Below are positions 6,583-15,400 of a DNA stretch of 19,375 nucleotides, piece after piece. Source of the DNA: Clostridia bacterium (GTDB lineage Bacteria; Bacillota; Clostridia; Saccharofermentanales; Saccharofermentanaceae). Positions within the stretch are counted from its first letter, which is position 1. Every line of letters begins with the position of its first letter. The notes under the pieces are model-generated. The model searched no databases. It saw only the letters and a list, made by a program, of their open reading frames with translations, and was not told the DNA's origin. The position numbers and the translations under genes are program-made. Where the stretch lies: NCBI GenBank assembly GCA_017881645.1, contig JADGQQ010000075.1, positions 1 to 19,375 of the forward strand, given 5' to 3'.

Positions 6583-6774
6583 ATGTTTTCTTTTTTCCGA
6601 CGTGATAAAGATAAATCCAAAGAGGTCGCCCCCGCCGTTCAAACGGTTGATTCGACGGTCACGGATCCCGCGATCATCGCTGTGATCGCTGCTGCAATTA
6701 CACGTTTTCGCGAACAGGAAAGCGGATCGGCCTCTCCGGCCGGATTTATCGTCCGCCGCGTACGAAGAGTCTGA
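6583..6774 (+). CDS. Small OadG-like protein (C-terminal half of decarboxylase gamma subunit), orphan
   Basis: This 63-residue protein begins with a basic MFSFFRRDKDK segment, then a V/A/T-rich linker, then TDPAIIAVIAAAITRF (27-42) and ends GFIVRRVRRV. The AVIAAAI segment followed by a basic VRRVRR end is typical of the C-terminal part of OadG, the gamma/delta subunit of sodium-pumping decarboxylases. The N-terminal membrane helix of complete OadG is absent, and no decarboxylase or biotin-carrier gene is nearby. AGGAGG lies 9 nt before the ATG, so translation is likely. The next gene, apgM, is 85 nt downstream on the same strand. Homology is judged from a short pattern, so the family call is tentative though the gene looks real. 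Confidence 0.6.
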   Translation: MFSFFRRDKDKSKEVAPAVQTVDSTVTDPAIIAVIAAAITRFREQESGSASPAGFIVRRVRRV

Positions 6775-6859
6775 AGAATTTCCTGACGGATGTCTATAAT
6801 GTCATAAGAAAAGGGGAACCGGACGGCGCACTTTTCAAAAGCCGCTTTCCGATAAACAA

Positions 6860-8092
6860 ATGAAGTATTTTATTTTGCTCGGCGACGGGATGGCAGATCT
6901 TCCAATTCCGGAAATTTCCGGAATGACCCCGCTGCAGTATGCACACAAACCCAATATCAACCATCTTGCACAGAAATCCACCTGCGGTATGGTGCAGACC
7001 ATTCCCGAAGGCATGGAACCGGGCAGCGGTCCGGCGAATATGTCGGTCATGGGATACGATCCTGCGGTCTATTATACCGGTCGGTCCCCGTTGGAGGCGT
7101 TAAGTCTCGGCATCGAAATGTCCCGATCTGATATGATCTTCCGGTGTAACCTTGTCAGTCTGACGCAGCCGGATGCGTCCGGGAGCGCATACGAAGACTC
7201 CGTAATGCTCGACTATTCTGCCGGTGAAATAACAACGGCCGAGTCCTTCGAACTCATGAAAGCGATTGAAGCAGAACTGGCAGCGGAAGATCTTCACTTC
7301 TTCCCCGGAAGAAGCTACCGTCACTGTATGGTATGGAAAAACGGTCCGGGCAGTACGCTTCTCATACCCCCTCACGACATTTCCGACCGCGTGATACGCG
7401 ACTTTCTGCCCACCGGCGAAGGCTCCGGACGAATTCTGTCATTGATGAAAGCGTCCTGTGACATTTTGAAGAATCATCCGGTTAATTTGCAGCGTCGTAA
7501 GAACGGTCTTGCAACCGCTGATTCCATTTGGCTTTGGGGCCAGGGAACCAAACCCGGCATGTCGGATTTTTCACAAATGTACGGCAAAAATGGCGCCGTT
7601 ATTTCTGCTGTGGATCTGGTGTTCGGACTCGGCCGGGGCGCGGGCCTTCAAGTGATTGAAGTCGAAGGCGCAACCGGCAATCTGCACACGAATTTTGCAG
7701 GAAAAGCGGCAGCGGCCATACAGGCTTTCGCATCCGGAATCGACTATATCTATCTTCATGTGGAAGCGCCGGACGAGTGCGGTCATCATGGCGACCTCAC
7801 CGGAAAAGTGACCGCCATTGAGCGAATAGATGAATTGATTGCAGGTCCCGTGTGGGAATATCTTGAAGAATCCAAACAACGGACAGGCGAAGATTACCAC
7901 ATGATGGTTCTTCCGGACCACCCTACGCCCATTGCCACGCGTACGCACAGTGAGTCACCCGTGCCATTTCTTCTCTACCGGAGTGAGATTGAGGCGACGG
8001 ATTCCATTGCGAATTACTGCGAAAAAGATGCGCAGAATACCGGAGTGTATTTCGGATCAGGTCCGGCATTATTTCAGGAATTTATACGGTAA
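6860..8092 (+). CDS. apgM: Cofactor-independent phosphoglycerate mutase, archaeal type (ApgM)
   Basis: This 410-residue alkaline-phosphatase-superfamily enzyme should interconvert 3- and 2-phosphoglycerate in glycolysis without 2,3-bisphosphoglycerate. Metal and catalytic signatures are in place: D9 in LGDGMAD, S62 in PANMSVMGYDP as the phosphoryl-carrying serine, D305 and H309/H310 in DECGHHGD, D353/H354 in LPDHPTP and H363 in RTH. Length fits ApgM (about 400), not GpmI (about 510). The start matches the family's MKYxxxxGDGMAD, but no good ribosome site precedes it, so translation may depend on upstream sequence. Some bacterial ApgM relatives have been proposed as homoserine kinases; no threonine-pathway gene is nearby to support that here. 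Confidence 0.9.
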   Translation: MKYFILLGDGMADLPIPEISGMTPLQYAHKPNINHLAQKSTCGMVQTIPEGMEPGSGPANMSVMGYDPAVYYTGRSPLEALSLGIEMSRSDMIFRCNLVSLTQPDASGSAYEDSVMLDYSAGEITTAESFELMKAIEAELAAEDLHFFPGRSYRHCMVWKNGPGSTLLIPPHDISDRVIRDFLPTGEGSGRILSLMKASCDILKNHPVNLQRRKNGLATADSIWLWGQGTKPGMSDFSQMYGKNGAVISAVDLVFGLGRGAGLQVIEVEGATGNLHTNFAGKAAAAIQAFASGIDYIYLHVEAPDECGHHGDLTGKVTAIERIDELIAGPVWEYLEESKQRTGEDYHMMVLPDHPTPIATRTHSESPVPFLLYRSEIEATDSIANYCEKDAQNTGVYFGSGPALFQEFIR

Positions 8093-8154
8093 ATGTCAGC
8101 ATAACAAATGAATCACCGGTGCTTTTCGACGTTTGATTAATCTGACCTTTTTGC
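8093..8154. other. 62-bp gap between convergent apgM and mutS2
   Basis: This is the only separation between two converging transcription units. It contains the 8-bp palindrome CACCGGTG (8114-8121) followed by a short CTTTT, but there is no loop-closed GC stem with a long T-run. I see no convincing intrinsic terminator for either direction. Confidence 0.5.
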
Positions 8155-10644
8155 TTATAGCTGCGCAATCGTTACTCCGTCTTCGCCTTCTCCGTAAGTC
8201 CCGAGACGAAAACTTGTGACTCGCTTGTCCTGACGAAGATGCGAATTGACTGCAGACCGAAGTGCTCCCGTTCCTTTGCCGTGAACGATGCGCACGGTGG
8301 CAATGTTGGAAAGCACACAGTCGTCCAGATACCGGTCCAGAGCAGAAATTGCCTCGTCAACCGTCATCCCGAGCAATTGAATTTCCGGCAAGGTGGAGGA
8401 AGCCCGCTGCAGGCGGATTTCGCTTGCGCCGCTTACTTTTTTGGGCTGCGGAAGGGTCCGCACTTTTGCTTTACCCGGCTGTTCGCCGGTCTTTGATGTG
8501 TCCGCTCCGTCCAATGGATAGCGCAGCGTGCTTTTTGATACCGATACACGAAGGGATCCGGATTGAAGCATGCAGTTTCCCCGGCTATCCGGTCCTTTTA
8601 CAAGTACTCCGGTAATACCGAGCGTCGGGGCGTAATATAATCCGCCCGTTCGGACAACGTCCGGTGCTTCGCCCGGGATAGGAGTATTTGCTTTACTGGC
8701 ATCCGTCTCGGTCTCGAGGTCCGTAAGTCCTGCGCGAAGATTTCTCCGGATCATCTGCACCCTGTTCTCTGCAGTCTGCTGGTCTTCATCCCGAATCGAC
8801 TTCCGCAGTTCCTTAAGCATACTGTCCGCTTCTTCGAGGGCCTCGGTCAGTAATTCCTTCTTTTCGGCTTTAGCCTCAAGAATGACTTTCTTCCGCTTGT
8901 TTTCGAGATCGTCCCGCTCTTTTTGCAAGGCCGCTTCTTCTTCTTTCACATGTTCGCGCATCCTGCGGATCTCCGTCTTCAGTTTTTCACTTTCGCGATT
9001 GTTCCGCTCGGCGGCTGAAAGGAGTTCTTCAAACCGGAGTCCTTCATCCGATAGAAGGATCTGTGCTGCATCGATAATTTCCTGTGAAAGACCGAGCTTC
9101 CTGGAAATCGAAAAAGCATTGCTTACACCCGGCAGTCCGATCAACAGACGGTACGTCGGCGAGAGTGTCTCCGTATCGAACTCACAGCAGGCGTTTTCAA
9201 CGCCGTCCGTCTCAATAGCATACCCCTTGAGTTCTTTGTAATGTGTTGTGGCGACCGTAACGGCGCCCTGTTTGCGCAAATGATCAAGGATGGCCATCGC
9301 AAGTGCGGCACCTTCGGAAGGGTCCGTGCCGGATCCCAGTTCGTCAACGAGAACAAGTGTGGACGGACCTGCCTTTTCGAGGATGGAAACAAGGTTCTTC
9401 ATGTGTGATGAGAACGTCGAAAGGCTCTGTTCAATACTCTGTTCGTCTCCGATATCCGCCAGAACCTGGTCGAATACCGACACTTCCGAATGATCCTGAC
9501 AGGGAATCTGCAGGCCGGCCATAGCCATAAGGCTCAGGAGACCGCAGGTCTTCAGCGATACGGTCTTCCCGCCCGTATTGGGTCCGGTAATTACAAGGGT
9601 CCGGAATGAATCTCCGATGGAGAAATCAATTGGAACCACACGATCCTTTGGAATCAGCGGATGTCTCGCTTTCCGCAGAAGAATCCGGCCCTCCTGATTC
9701 AATATCGGTCTGGTGCCGCACATGGTGATTGCCAGATTGGCTTTTGCGCTGAGGAAATCGATCTCCCCGATCAGGCCGACATCTACACGGAGTTCGGTAC
9801 GGAAGACAAATACCCGGCCCGACAGGAGTTGGAGAATCCGCTCGATTTCTTCACGTTCCTCCGACATCCATTCCCTGATTTTGTTATTTGCCTCGACAAC
9901 AGCCATCGGTTCGACAAAAATCGTCTGTCCGGATGAAGAAGTGTCGTGAATTATGCCTGCAATTTCACTGCGCTTTTCCGACTTGACCGGCACAACGTAG
10001 CGTTCGCCTCGCAGCGTGACCAACTGCTCCTGCAAAGCAGTCGGATGCTGGCGGATGATTTTTTCCAGTATTTCCCGGATATTTGCCTGTGCATCGCGGA
10101 TTTTTCTCCGGATCTGATATAAAGTCTCGCTCGCGCGGTCATTCATCTCCTCCTCGGAAACGATACAGAAGGATATTTCTTTCTCCAGAGAAGATGCAGA
10201 CATGAGCATTCGAATTCTCGAATACAGACTGTTATCCTCCTGACTGTCACGGTTTTTGGACTGTATGGATTTGATGCGATCCACGGCGCGGAGAAAACAG
10301 GCCACAGCCAGAAGGCTCTTCATCGAAAGAGTCCCTTCCGCATCAACAAAAGCCAACGCTTCCCGGATATCCGTCAGTCCGGATAACGGCAGCTGCCCTT
10401 CCCGCATGATATAAACAGCCGTTTCGTCGGTGTCTTTCTGCCAAAGGGCAACCGTCTTCACATCCGAACACGGAAGCAGACCTTCACACATTTCTCTGCC
10501 GTAATTACTTCGGGCATGCGATGAGAGCATGATGCGAATTTTGTCGAATTCGAGCGTGAACAGAGATCTCCCGTTTATGAGCTTCTTCTGTTCTTCCTGT
10601 TCAAATGTTGTATGCATATTTATCCATTCAGTCACCTGATTCAT
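8155..10644 (-). CDS. mutS2: MutS2 family ATPase/endonuclease
   Basis: This 829-residue MutS2 has the MutS core and ATPase: Walker A GPNTGGKT (354-361) and Walker B LVLVDELGSGTDPSEG with D434/E435. A charged coiled coil spans about 525-645, a KOW-like segment lies around 660-700 and a C-terminal Smr domain at about 750-829. HGKGTG (788-793) of the Smr domain is intact, but the usual LDLRG motif reads IQLLG (755-759). MutS2 binds branched DNA and stalled or collided ribosomes; roles in recombination suppression and ribosome rescue are known for relatives. The N-terminus is longer than usual by about 20 residues; ATG 10644 overlaps pgsA by 17 nt, and ATG 10617 is an alternative. Neither has an ideal ribosome site. 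It is the last gene of the uvrB cluster. Confidence 0.95.
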   Translation of the reverse strand: MNQVTEWINMHTTFEQEEQKKLINGRSLFTLEFDKIRIMLSSHARSNYGREMCEGLLPCSDVKTVALWQKDTDETAVYIMREGQLPLSGLTDIREALAFVDAEGTLSMKSLLAVACFLRAVDRIKSIQSKNRDSQEDNSLYSRIRMLMSASSLEKEISFCIVSEEEMNDRASETLYQIRRKIRDAQANIREILEKIIRQHPTALQEQLVTLRGERYVVPVKSEKRSEIAGIIHDTSSSGQTIFVEPMAVVEANNKIREWMSEEREEIERILQLLSGRVFVFRTELRVDVGLIGEIDFLSAKANLAITMCGTRPILNQEGRILLRKARHPLIPKDRVVPIDFSIGDSFRTLVITGPNTGGKTVSLKTCGLLSLMAMAGLQIPCQDHSEVSVFDQVLADIGDEQSIEQSLSTFSSHMKNLVSILEKAGPSTLVLVDELGSGTDPSEGAALAMAILDHLRKQGAVTVATTHYKELKGYAIETDGVENACCEFDTETLSPTYRLLIGLPGVSNAFSISRKLGLSQEIIDAAQILLSDEGLRFEELLSAAERNNRESEKLKTEIRRMREHVKEEEAALQKERDDLENKRKKVILEAKAEKKELLTEALEEADSMLKELRKSIRDEDQQTAENRVQMIRRNLRAGLTDLETETDASKANTPIPGEAPDVVRTGGLYYAPTLGITGVLVKGPDSRGNCMLQSGSLRVSVSKSTLRYPLDGADTSKTGEQPGKAKVRTLPQPKKVSGASEIRLQRASSTLPEIQLLGMTVDEAISALDRYLDDCVLSNIATVRIVHGKGTGALRSAVNSHLRQDKRVTSFRLGTYGEGEDGVTIAQL

Positions 10645-11242
10645 TCTGTGACTTCGATTCGTTCGGATCCTTGTCCGCCAGTTTTGTGGAGTCCTTAATC
10701 ATTGTAATTCCGTAGCGGATCGTAGCGTAGGATGACATAAGAACCGGCGGAAGAAAAATGTAACTTCTGACATGCTGTATATCCCGGCTTACAAAAAACA
10801 TCAGTGCAAGAGCCGCAACAAAAAGAACTGTTGCTGTTTTGCCATACCATTTTGAATGAACGACCAAATGACGGGACTGCAGAAGGTAAGCGCCGCCCAG
10901 AATCATTACAACTTCTTTTGCAAAAATGAACACAACAACCCACAAAGGAATTCTTCCGATCATCAGCATAAAAAATGCAGTCGTGAACTGGAAAATCTTA
11001 TCCACAAACGGGTCGAAAATCTTTCCAAAATCCGAAACCTGATGAAAGCGTCTGGCAACATATCCATCTACAGCATCCGTAATCCATATCCCGACAAAAA
11101 AGCCGAAAGCGATCATGCTGTAATTCTGCTCCATATTGTTCTGCTTCCCGATCGCGTAAATAAACCACGCCATAATCGGAATTGCACACAAACGAATGGT
11201 GGTAAGAATGTTGGGAATCGTCCACGACATCTTTATCTTCAT
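10628..11242 (-). CDS. pgsA: CDP-diacylglycerol--glycerol-3-phosphate 3-phosphatidyltransferase
   Basis: This 204-residue integral membrane enzyme carries the complete CDP-alcohol phosphotransferase motif D56xxDG60xxAR64 with G73, D77 and D81, and begins with the typical WTIPNILTTIRL. It should make phosphatidylglycerol phosphate from CDP-diacylglycerol and glycerol-3-phosphate, the committed step to phosphatidylglycerol and cardiolipin. Several hydrophobic segments follow the motif, and a hydrophilic tail (about 182-204) ends the protein. The ATG at 11242 is 7 nt past the pfkA stop, and its TGAGGA ribosome site overlaps that stop, suggesting coupled translation. Another CDP-alcohol transferase with a similar motif is possible, but the N-terminus fits PgsA best. 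Confidence 0.93.
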   Translation of the reverse strand: MKIKMSWTIPNILTTIRLCAIPIMAWFIYAIGKQNNMEQNYSMIAFGFFVGIWITDAVDGYVARRFHQVSDFGKIFDPFVDKIFQFTTAFFMLMIGRIPLWVVVFIFAKEVVMILGGAYLLQSRHLVVHSKWYGKTATVLFVAALALMFFVSRDIQHVRSYIFLPPVLMSSYATIRYGITMIKDSTKLADKDPNESKSQNESGD

Positions 11243-11249
11243 AAAATCC

Positions 11250-12302
11250 TCAGGTCAGGATGCTTGCACGTGCAAGGTCTTCCTCCGAAATCGTCTTCTC
11301 CATTTTGAGTCCTTCTTCGATGTCGATGTCTGTGATTTTCCCGTCTCTATAAACGATCAGGCGGTTCAAACGACCTTCATTAATACATTCAATCGCATGC
11401 ACTCCCATCAGGCTCGCCATGGTCCGATCCCTGAGAGTCGGACTTCCGCCGCGCTGCAGATGACCTAAAATCGTCGGTCTTGACTCAATTCCGGTTGCTT
11501 CTTCGATACGAACCGCAAGATCCGTAGCCTTGCCGGCACCTTCGGCGACAATCACAATATAGTGACGCTTGCCGCTGTTTCTGCCTTCCAGGATGATGCG
11601 GACTACATCCTTATCAAAATCAAAAGGATGTTCAGGAATCAGAACGACTTCAGCTCCGGTCGCGATGCCGACATTCAAAGCGATATATCCCGCTCTTCTG
11701 CCCATAACTTCAATAACGCTGCAGCGTTCATGTGAGGATGCCGTATCCCGAAGCTTATCGATGGCTTCCATCGCCGTATTCATCGCCGTATCATAGCCAA
11801 TGGTATATTCAGAGGATGCAATATCGTTATCAATCGTCCCGGGAAGACCAATGACCGGAATTCCAATTCTGGCCAGATCACGAGCGCCCCGATAGGAACC
11901 GTCGCCGCCGATTACAACTAACACATCCACCCCGAATACATTGCACATCTTAGCGCCTTTTACGACGCCTTCCGGAGTCTCGAAAGTCTTCGATCTTGCA
12001 GTCATCAGGAAAGTCCCTCCGCGCTGCAATGTCTCAGAAACTTCTCTGGAATTAATTTCATCAATCTCCCCGTTCCAGAGCCCATGGAAGCCCCTCTTCA
12101 CGCCATATACGGTATACCCCGAATGAAGCCCGGCACGTGCCACAGCACGAATCGTCGCATTCATTCCCGGAGCGTCGCCGCCGCTGGTCAAAACACCGAT
12201 TCCCTTTATCTTTGGAACATCGGATCTTGGTATATTATCATAGTTGGGTGCAACCAATTCCTTCAAATTGGGTAGGTTGCTAAGACTGTATTCTTCGTTC
12301 AT
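11250..12302 (-). CDS. pfkA: ATP-dependent 6-phosphofructokinase
   Basis: The protein phosphorylates fructose 6-phosphate to fructose 1,6-bisphosphate in glycolysis. GVLTSGGDAPGMNA (36-49), GGDGSYRGA (132-140), PGTIDND (154-160, catalytic D158) and GRRAGYIA (201-208) are all present. Gly at 135 and Gly at 155 mark the ATP-dependent form; PPi enzymes carry Asp and Lys there. The frame extends to an ATG at 12347, but AGGAG lies 9 nt before the ATG at 12302, and the inferred transcription start near 12358 leaves almost no leader for the upstream ATG. The protein is therefore 350 residues, with about 30 extra at the N-terminus relative to E. coli PfkA. It follows dnaE, a common clostridial neighbour, and has an internal promoter. 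Confidence 0.95.
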   Translation of the reverse strand: MNEEYSLSNLPNLKELVAPNYDNIPRSDVPKIKGIGVLTSGGDAPGMNATIRAVARAGLHSGYTVYGVKRGFHGLWNGEIDEINSREVSETLQRGGTFLMTARSKTFETPEGVVKGAKMCNVFGVDVLVVIGGDGSYRGARDLARIGIPVIGLPGTIDNDIASSEYTIGYDTAMNTAMEAIDKLRDTASSHERCSVIEVMGRRAGYIALNVGIATGAEVVLIPEHPFDFDKDVVRIILEGRNSGKRHYIVIVAEGAGKATDLAVRIEEATGIESRPTILGHLQRGGSPTLRDRTMASLMGVHAIECINEGRLNRLIVYRDGKITDIDIEEGLKMEKTISEEDLARASILT

Positions 12303-12364
12303 AAGGTCACGCTCCTGCTCGTTATTATTGTTTTGTCGTCTCTTCATGGGTTGAAGCTAGTGTT

Positions 12365-12392
12365 ATTATACAGTGACTTTCACAAAAATCAA
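12365..12392 (-). promoter_or_regulatory. Internal promoter for pfkA-pgsA-mutS2
   Basis: On the minus strand TTGATT (12392-12387) and a perfect TATAAT (12370-12365) are separated by 16 nt, inside the short gap after the dnaE stop. The start would fall near 12358, giving a leader of about 56 nt to the pfkA ATG at 12302. This would let glycolytic pfkA be transcribed apart from the uvrB promoter. Confidence 0.65.
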
Positions 12393-12400
12393 AAGAACCC

Positions 12401-15400
12401 TTAGAAAATCGCCATATTATCCGAACCGCAAACCTTTGAAATCTCTTTCAGAACCTCATTTGCCGAATCCACCCAATACTCGGGACCCAGTTTCGTGCTT
12501 TGTTTTGCACCCTCGAAAAAGATTACGACCTGCATAGAACCATGAAAATATGCAAGGGCTGCGAGGATCCTCTTATATCCGGTATCGTTCTCATGTCCCA
12601 TATACCGAATCCCGAGGCGCTGTAATGATGCCGCAGCCGGTTCCGATGTCATTGCAGGAAAATCTTCCCGGATATCTGATTCCGACGCCGGTTCCGCGAT
12701 GGAACCGGACTCTGCAGCAGCTGAAGCGGAATCGGACATATCCGGCGGCACCGGTGCGGGAACCTGCGACACAGGCACCCTTACAAACAGGTTGCCTGTC
12801 CTGTTGCTGGCCAGACCGGTTCTCGACGGCTCTGTTCCGAGGGACTCCGCAGGAATTGTCCTGGCAAGTTCCGTAAAACTCTCTGCGATTAACTTAGGCG
12901 GTTCGTCTTCCCGGATACTGATTCTGCCTTTGATGAGAAGAACGCGATTCTCCTGAAGCAGCTGCGCATAGAGTTGAAAAACCTTGGGGAAAACAATAAC
13001 TTCATACGATCCGAGCATGTCTTCCATTTGGAGGAAGGCCATAAGTTCCTGATTTTTTGTCGATTTTGTCGTTCTGGACATAAGAAGGCCGGCCATTGTA
13101 ACGCGGTCCTGATCCATAATCACACGATCCGCAATGGTTTCTTCCTCGCCTGACGCCGACGCAAATGCCGAGCTGTCTGTGCTTGCATAATATGCGATAG
13201 ACTGTTTGTATTCCTCCAGCGGGTGACCCGAAATATAAATGCCGAGTACTTCTTTTTCTTTTGACAGCTTTTCCGATACGGAAAACTCTTCAATATTCGG
13301 ATACTGGGGCTCCGACAAAGAAATATCATCTTCGTCGCCTGCCAGTCCGAACAGTGAAATCTGACCATCCATCATATGTTTTTTGGCGGCCTGCAACTGC
13401 GCGAAGAACGGTTCGAGAGCCGCGAGAAGATGCGCTCTCGGAATTCCGAAACAATCGAGTGCAGATGCAAGAATCAAGCTTTCAAACATCTTCCTATTCA
13501 TGTCATACGGGAACATTCTCCGGAGAAAATCGCCGTATGTAAGAAAAGGACCGTTGGCATCCCGTTCTTTAATAAGCTGTAAAATAGCCGCTTCTCCAAC
13601 ATTCTTCACAGCGGAAAGACCGATCCGGATACCTCCCGTTCCCTCTGTCGTGAACTTCGTCTGACTCCTGTTCACGTCGGGCGCAAGTACATGAAGGCCA
13701 AGTCTCTTGCAGCATCCGACATACCATGCCGCCTGCGAAAGATTCCCGCGATAACTATTGAGCATTGCGGCGAAAAATTCAGCAGGATAATGGTATTTCA
13801 GGTAAGCTGTGAAATAGCCGACCACTGCATATGCGGCTGCATGCGACTTGTTAAATGCGTATCCGGCAAACTGACTTACGTCGTCAAAAATCTTCTCCGC
13901 TATCTTTTCAGGTACACCGCGGCGAACCGCTCCGTCCACCGTCCGGCCCAGTTCATCCGTGCCGCCATAAATGAACATCTGTCTGTACTTCTCCATGATC
14001 GAAGCTTTTTTCTTCGCCATGGCACGATGAATGTTGTCCGACTGCCCCATGGAAAATCCGGCGAGATCGCGAACGATCTGCATAACCTGTTCCTGATACA
14101 CCATACAGCCGTATGTTACCTGCAAAATCGGTTCGAGAAGCGGACTCGCATAATGAATGGAAGATGCATCATGGCGTCCCTTGACATATTTGGGAATTTG
14201 ATCCATCGGGCCCGGCCGATAGAGCGAAATACCCGCAATGATATCTTCGAGCGATGTGGGTGACAGCTCCGTCATAAAGGATGTCATCCCCGCACTTTCC
14301 AATTGAAAAACACCTTCCGTATCTCCGTGCCCGATCATATCGAAAACAGCCTTTTCATCCATCGGGATATGATCGTAATCTATGGGAATGCCGTGATTTT
14401 CCAGCACCATCTGTGCAGTATCCCGCATGACCGTAAGCGTTCGAAGCCCGAGAAAATCGAACTTCAGAAGACCGATCGCTTCAACATTATTCTTATCGAA
14501 CTGCACGACGACAGAATCGTCATTTTTGGACAAAGGTGCCAGATCCGTCAGCGGAACACTGGAAATGACCACGCCGGCCGCATGTGTGGATGCGTGCCGC
14601 GGCATTCCTTCAAAAAGAATCGCCATATCGAGTACATCTCTGGCAACAGGACTATTGTCATAGGCACTCTTCAGATCGGACGAGATCTCAAGCGCCTTAT
14701 TTATAGTCATGCCGATAGCAAAAGGTATCATCTTCGCCAGCCGGTCGCTCTCTGCATAAGGCACTTCAAGAGCCCGGGCCACATCTCTGACACAAGCCCT
14801 GGCTGCGAGCGTACCGAATGTGATCACCTGCGCGACTCTGTCTTCCCCATATTTTGCCGTAACGTATTCAATCACTTCCGGACGTCTCTCATAACAGAAA
14901 TCGATATCGAAATCAGGCATGCTGACCCGCTCATTATTAAGAAAACGCTCAAATATCAATCCGTATCGAATCGGGTCGATATTGGTAATGCCGAGTGCAT
15001 ATGCCACCAAAGAACCGGCTCCGGAACCGCGTCCGGGTCCGACCATAATTCCGTGATCCTTCGCATATTTAATGAAATCCCATACGATCAGAAAATAATC
15101 CGTAAAATGCATATCGGCTATGACAGCCAGCTCCGTCAGGAGGCGCTCCGAATATATCGTGTCCTGCGTGTGATCTTCAATATCCGTCAGCCGATGAGCC
15201 AGACCTTCCTGTGCCAGAGACAGCAAATACGTGTCATGATCGGTAAAATCCACCGGTATGGCAAATGACGGCAGGTGTGTTTCTCCGAAAACATAATTCG
15301 CATGGCACTGACTCGCGATCAGCGTCGTATTGTCAATGGCCGAAGGCACATTCGGGAAAAAGGCTCTCATTTCCTCTTCCGATTTAATATAAAAATCATC

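Noticed and set aside
6606..6862. Frameshifted extension of the small OadG-like gene into the gap before apgM
   Set aside because: Another frame is open from about 6645 to the TGA at 6861, but it has no start codon with a ribosome site and no OadG-like residues beyond the natural stop, so there is no evidence of a broken longer gene.
8105..8130. CACCGGTG palindrome as a bidirectional terminator between apgM and mutS2
   Set aside because: The palindrome is only 8 bp with no room for a loop, and is followed by just four T residues.
14303..15268. 321-codon antisense ORF inside dnaE
   Set aside because: It lies fully opposite conserved polymerase and PHP-domain coding sequence, shows no recognisable motif and no ribosome site; it reflects codon bias of the sense strand.
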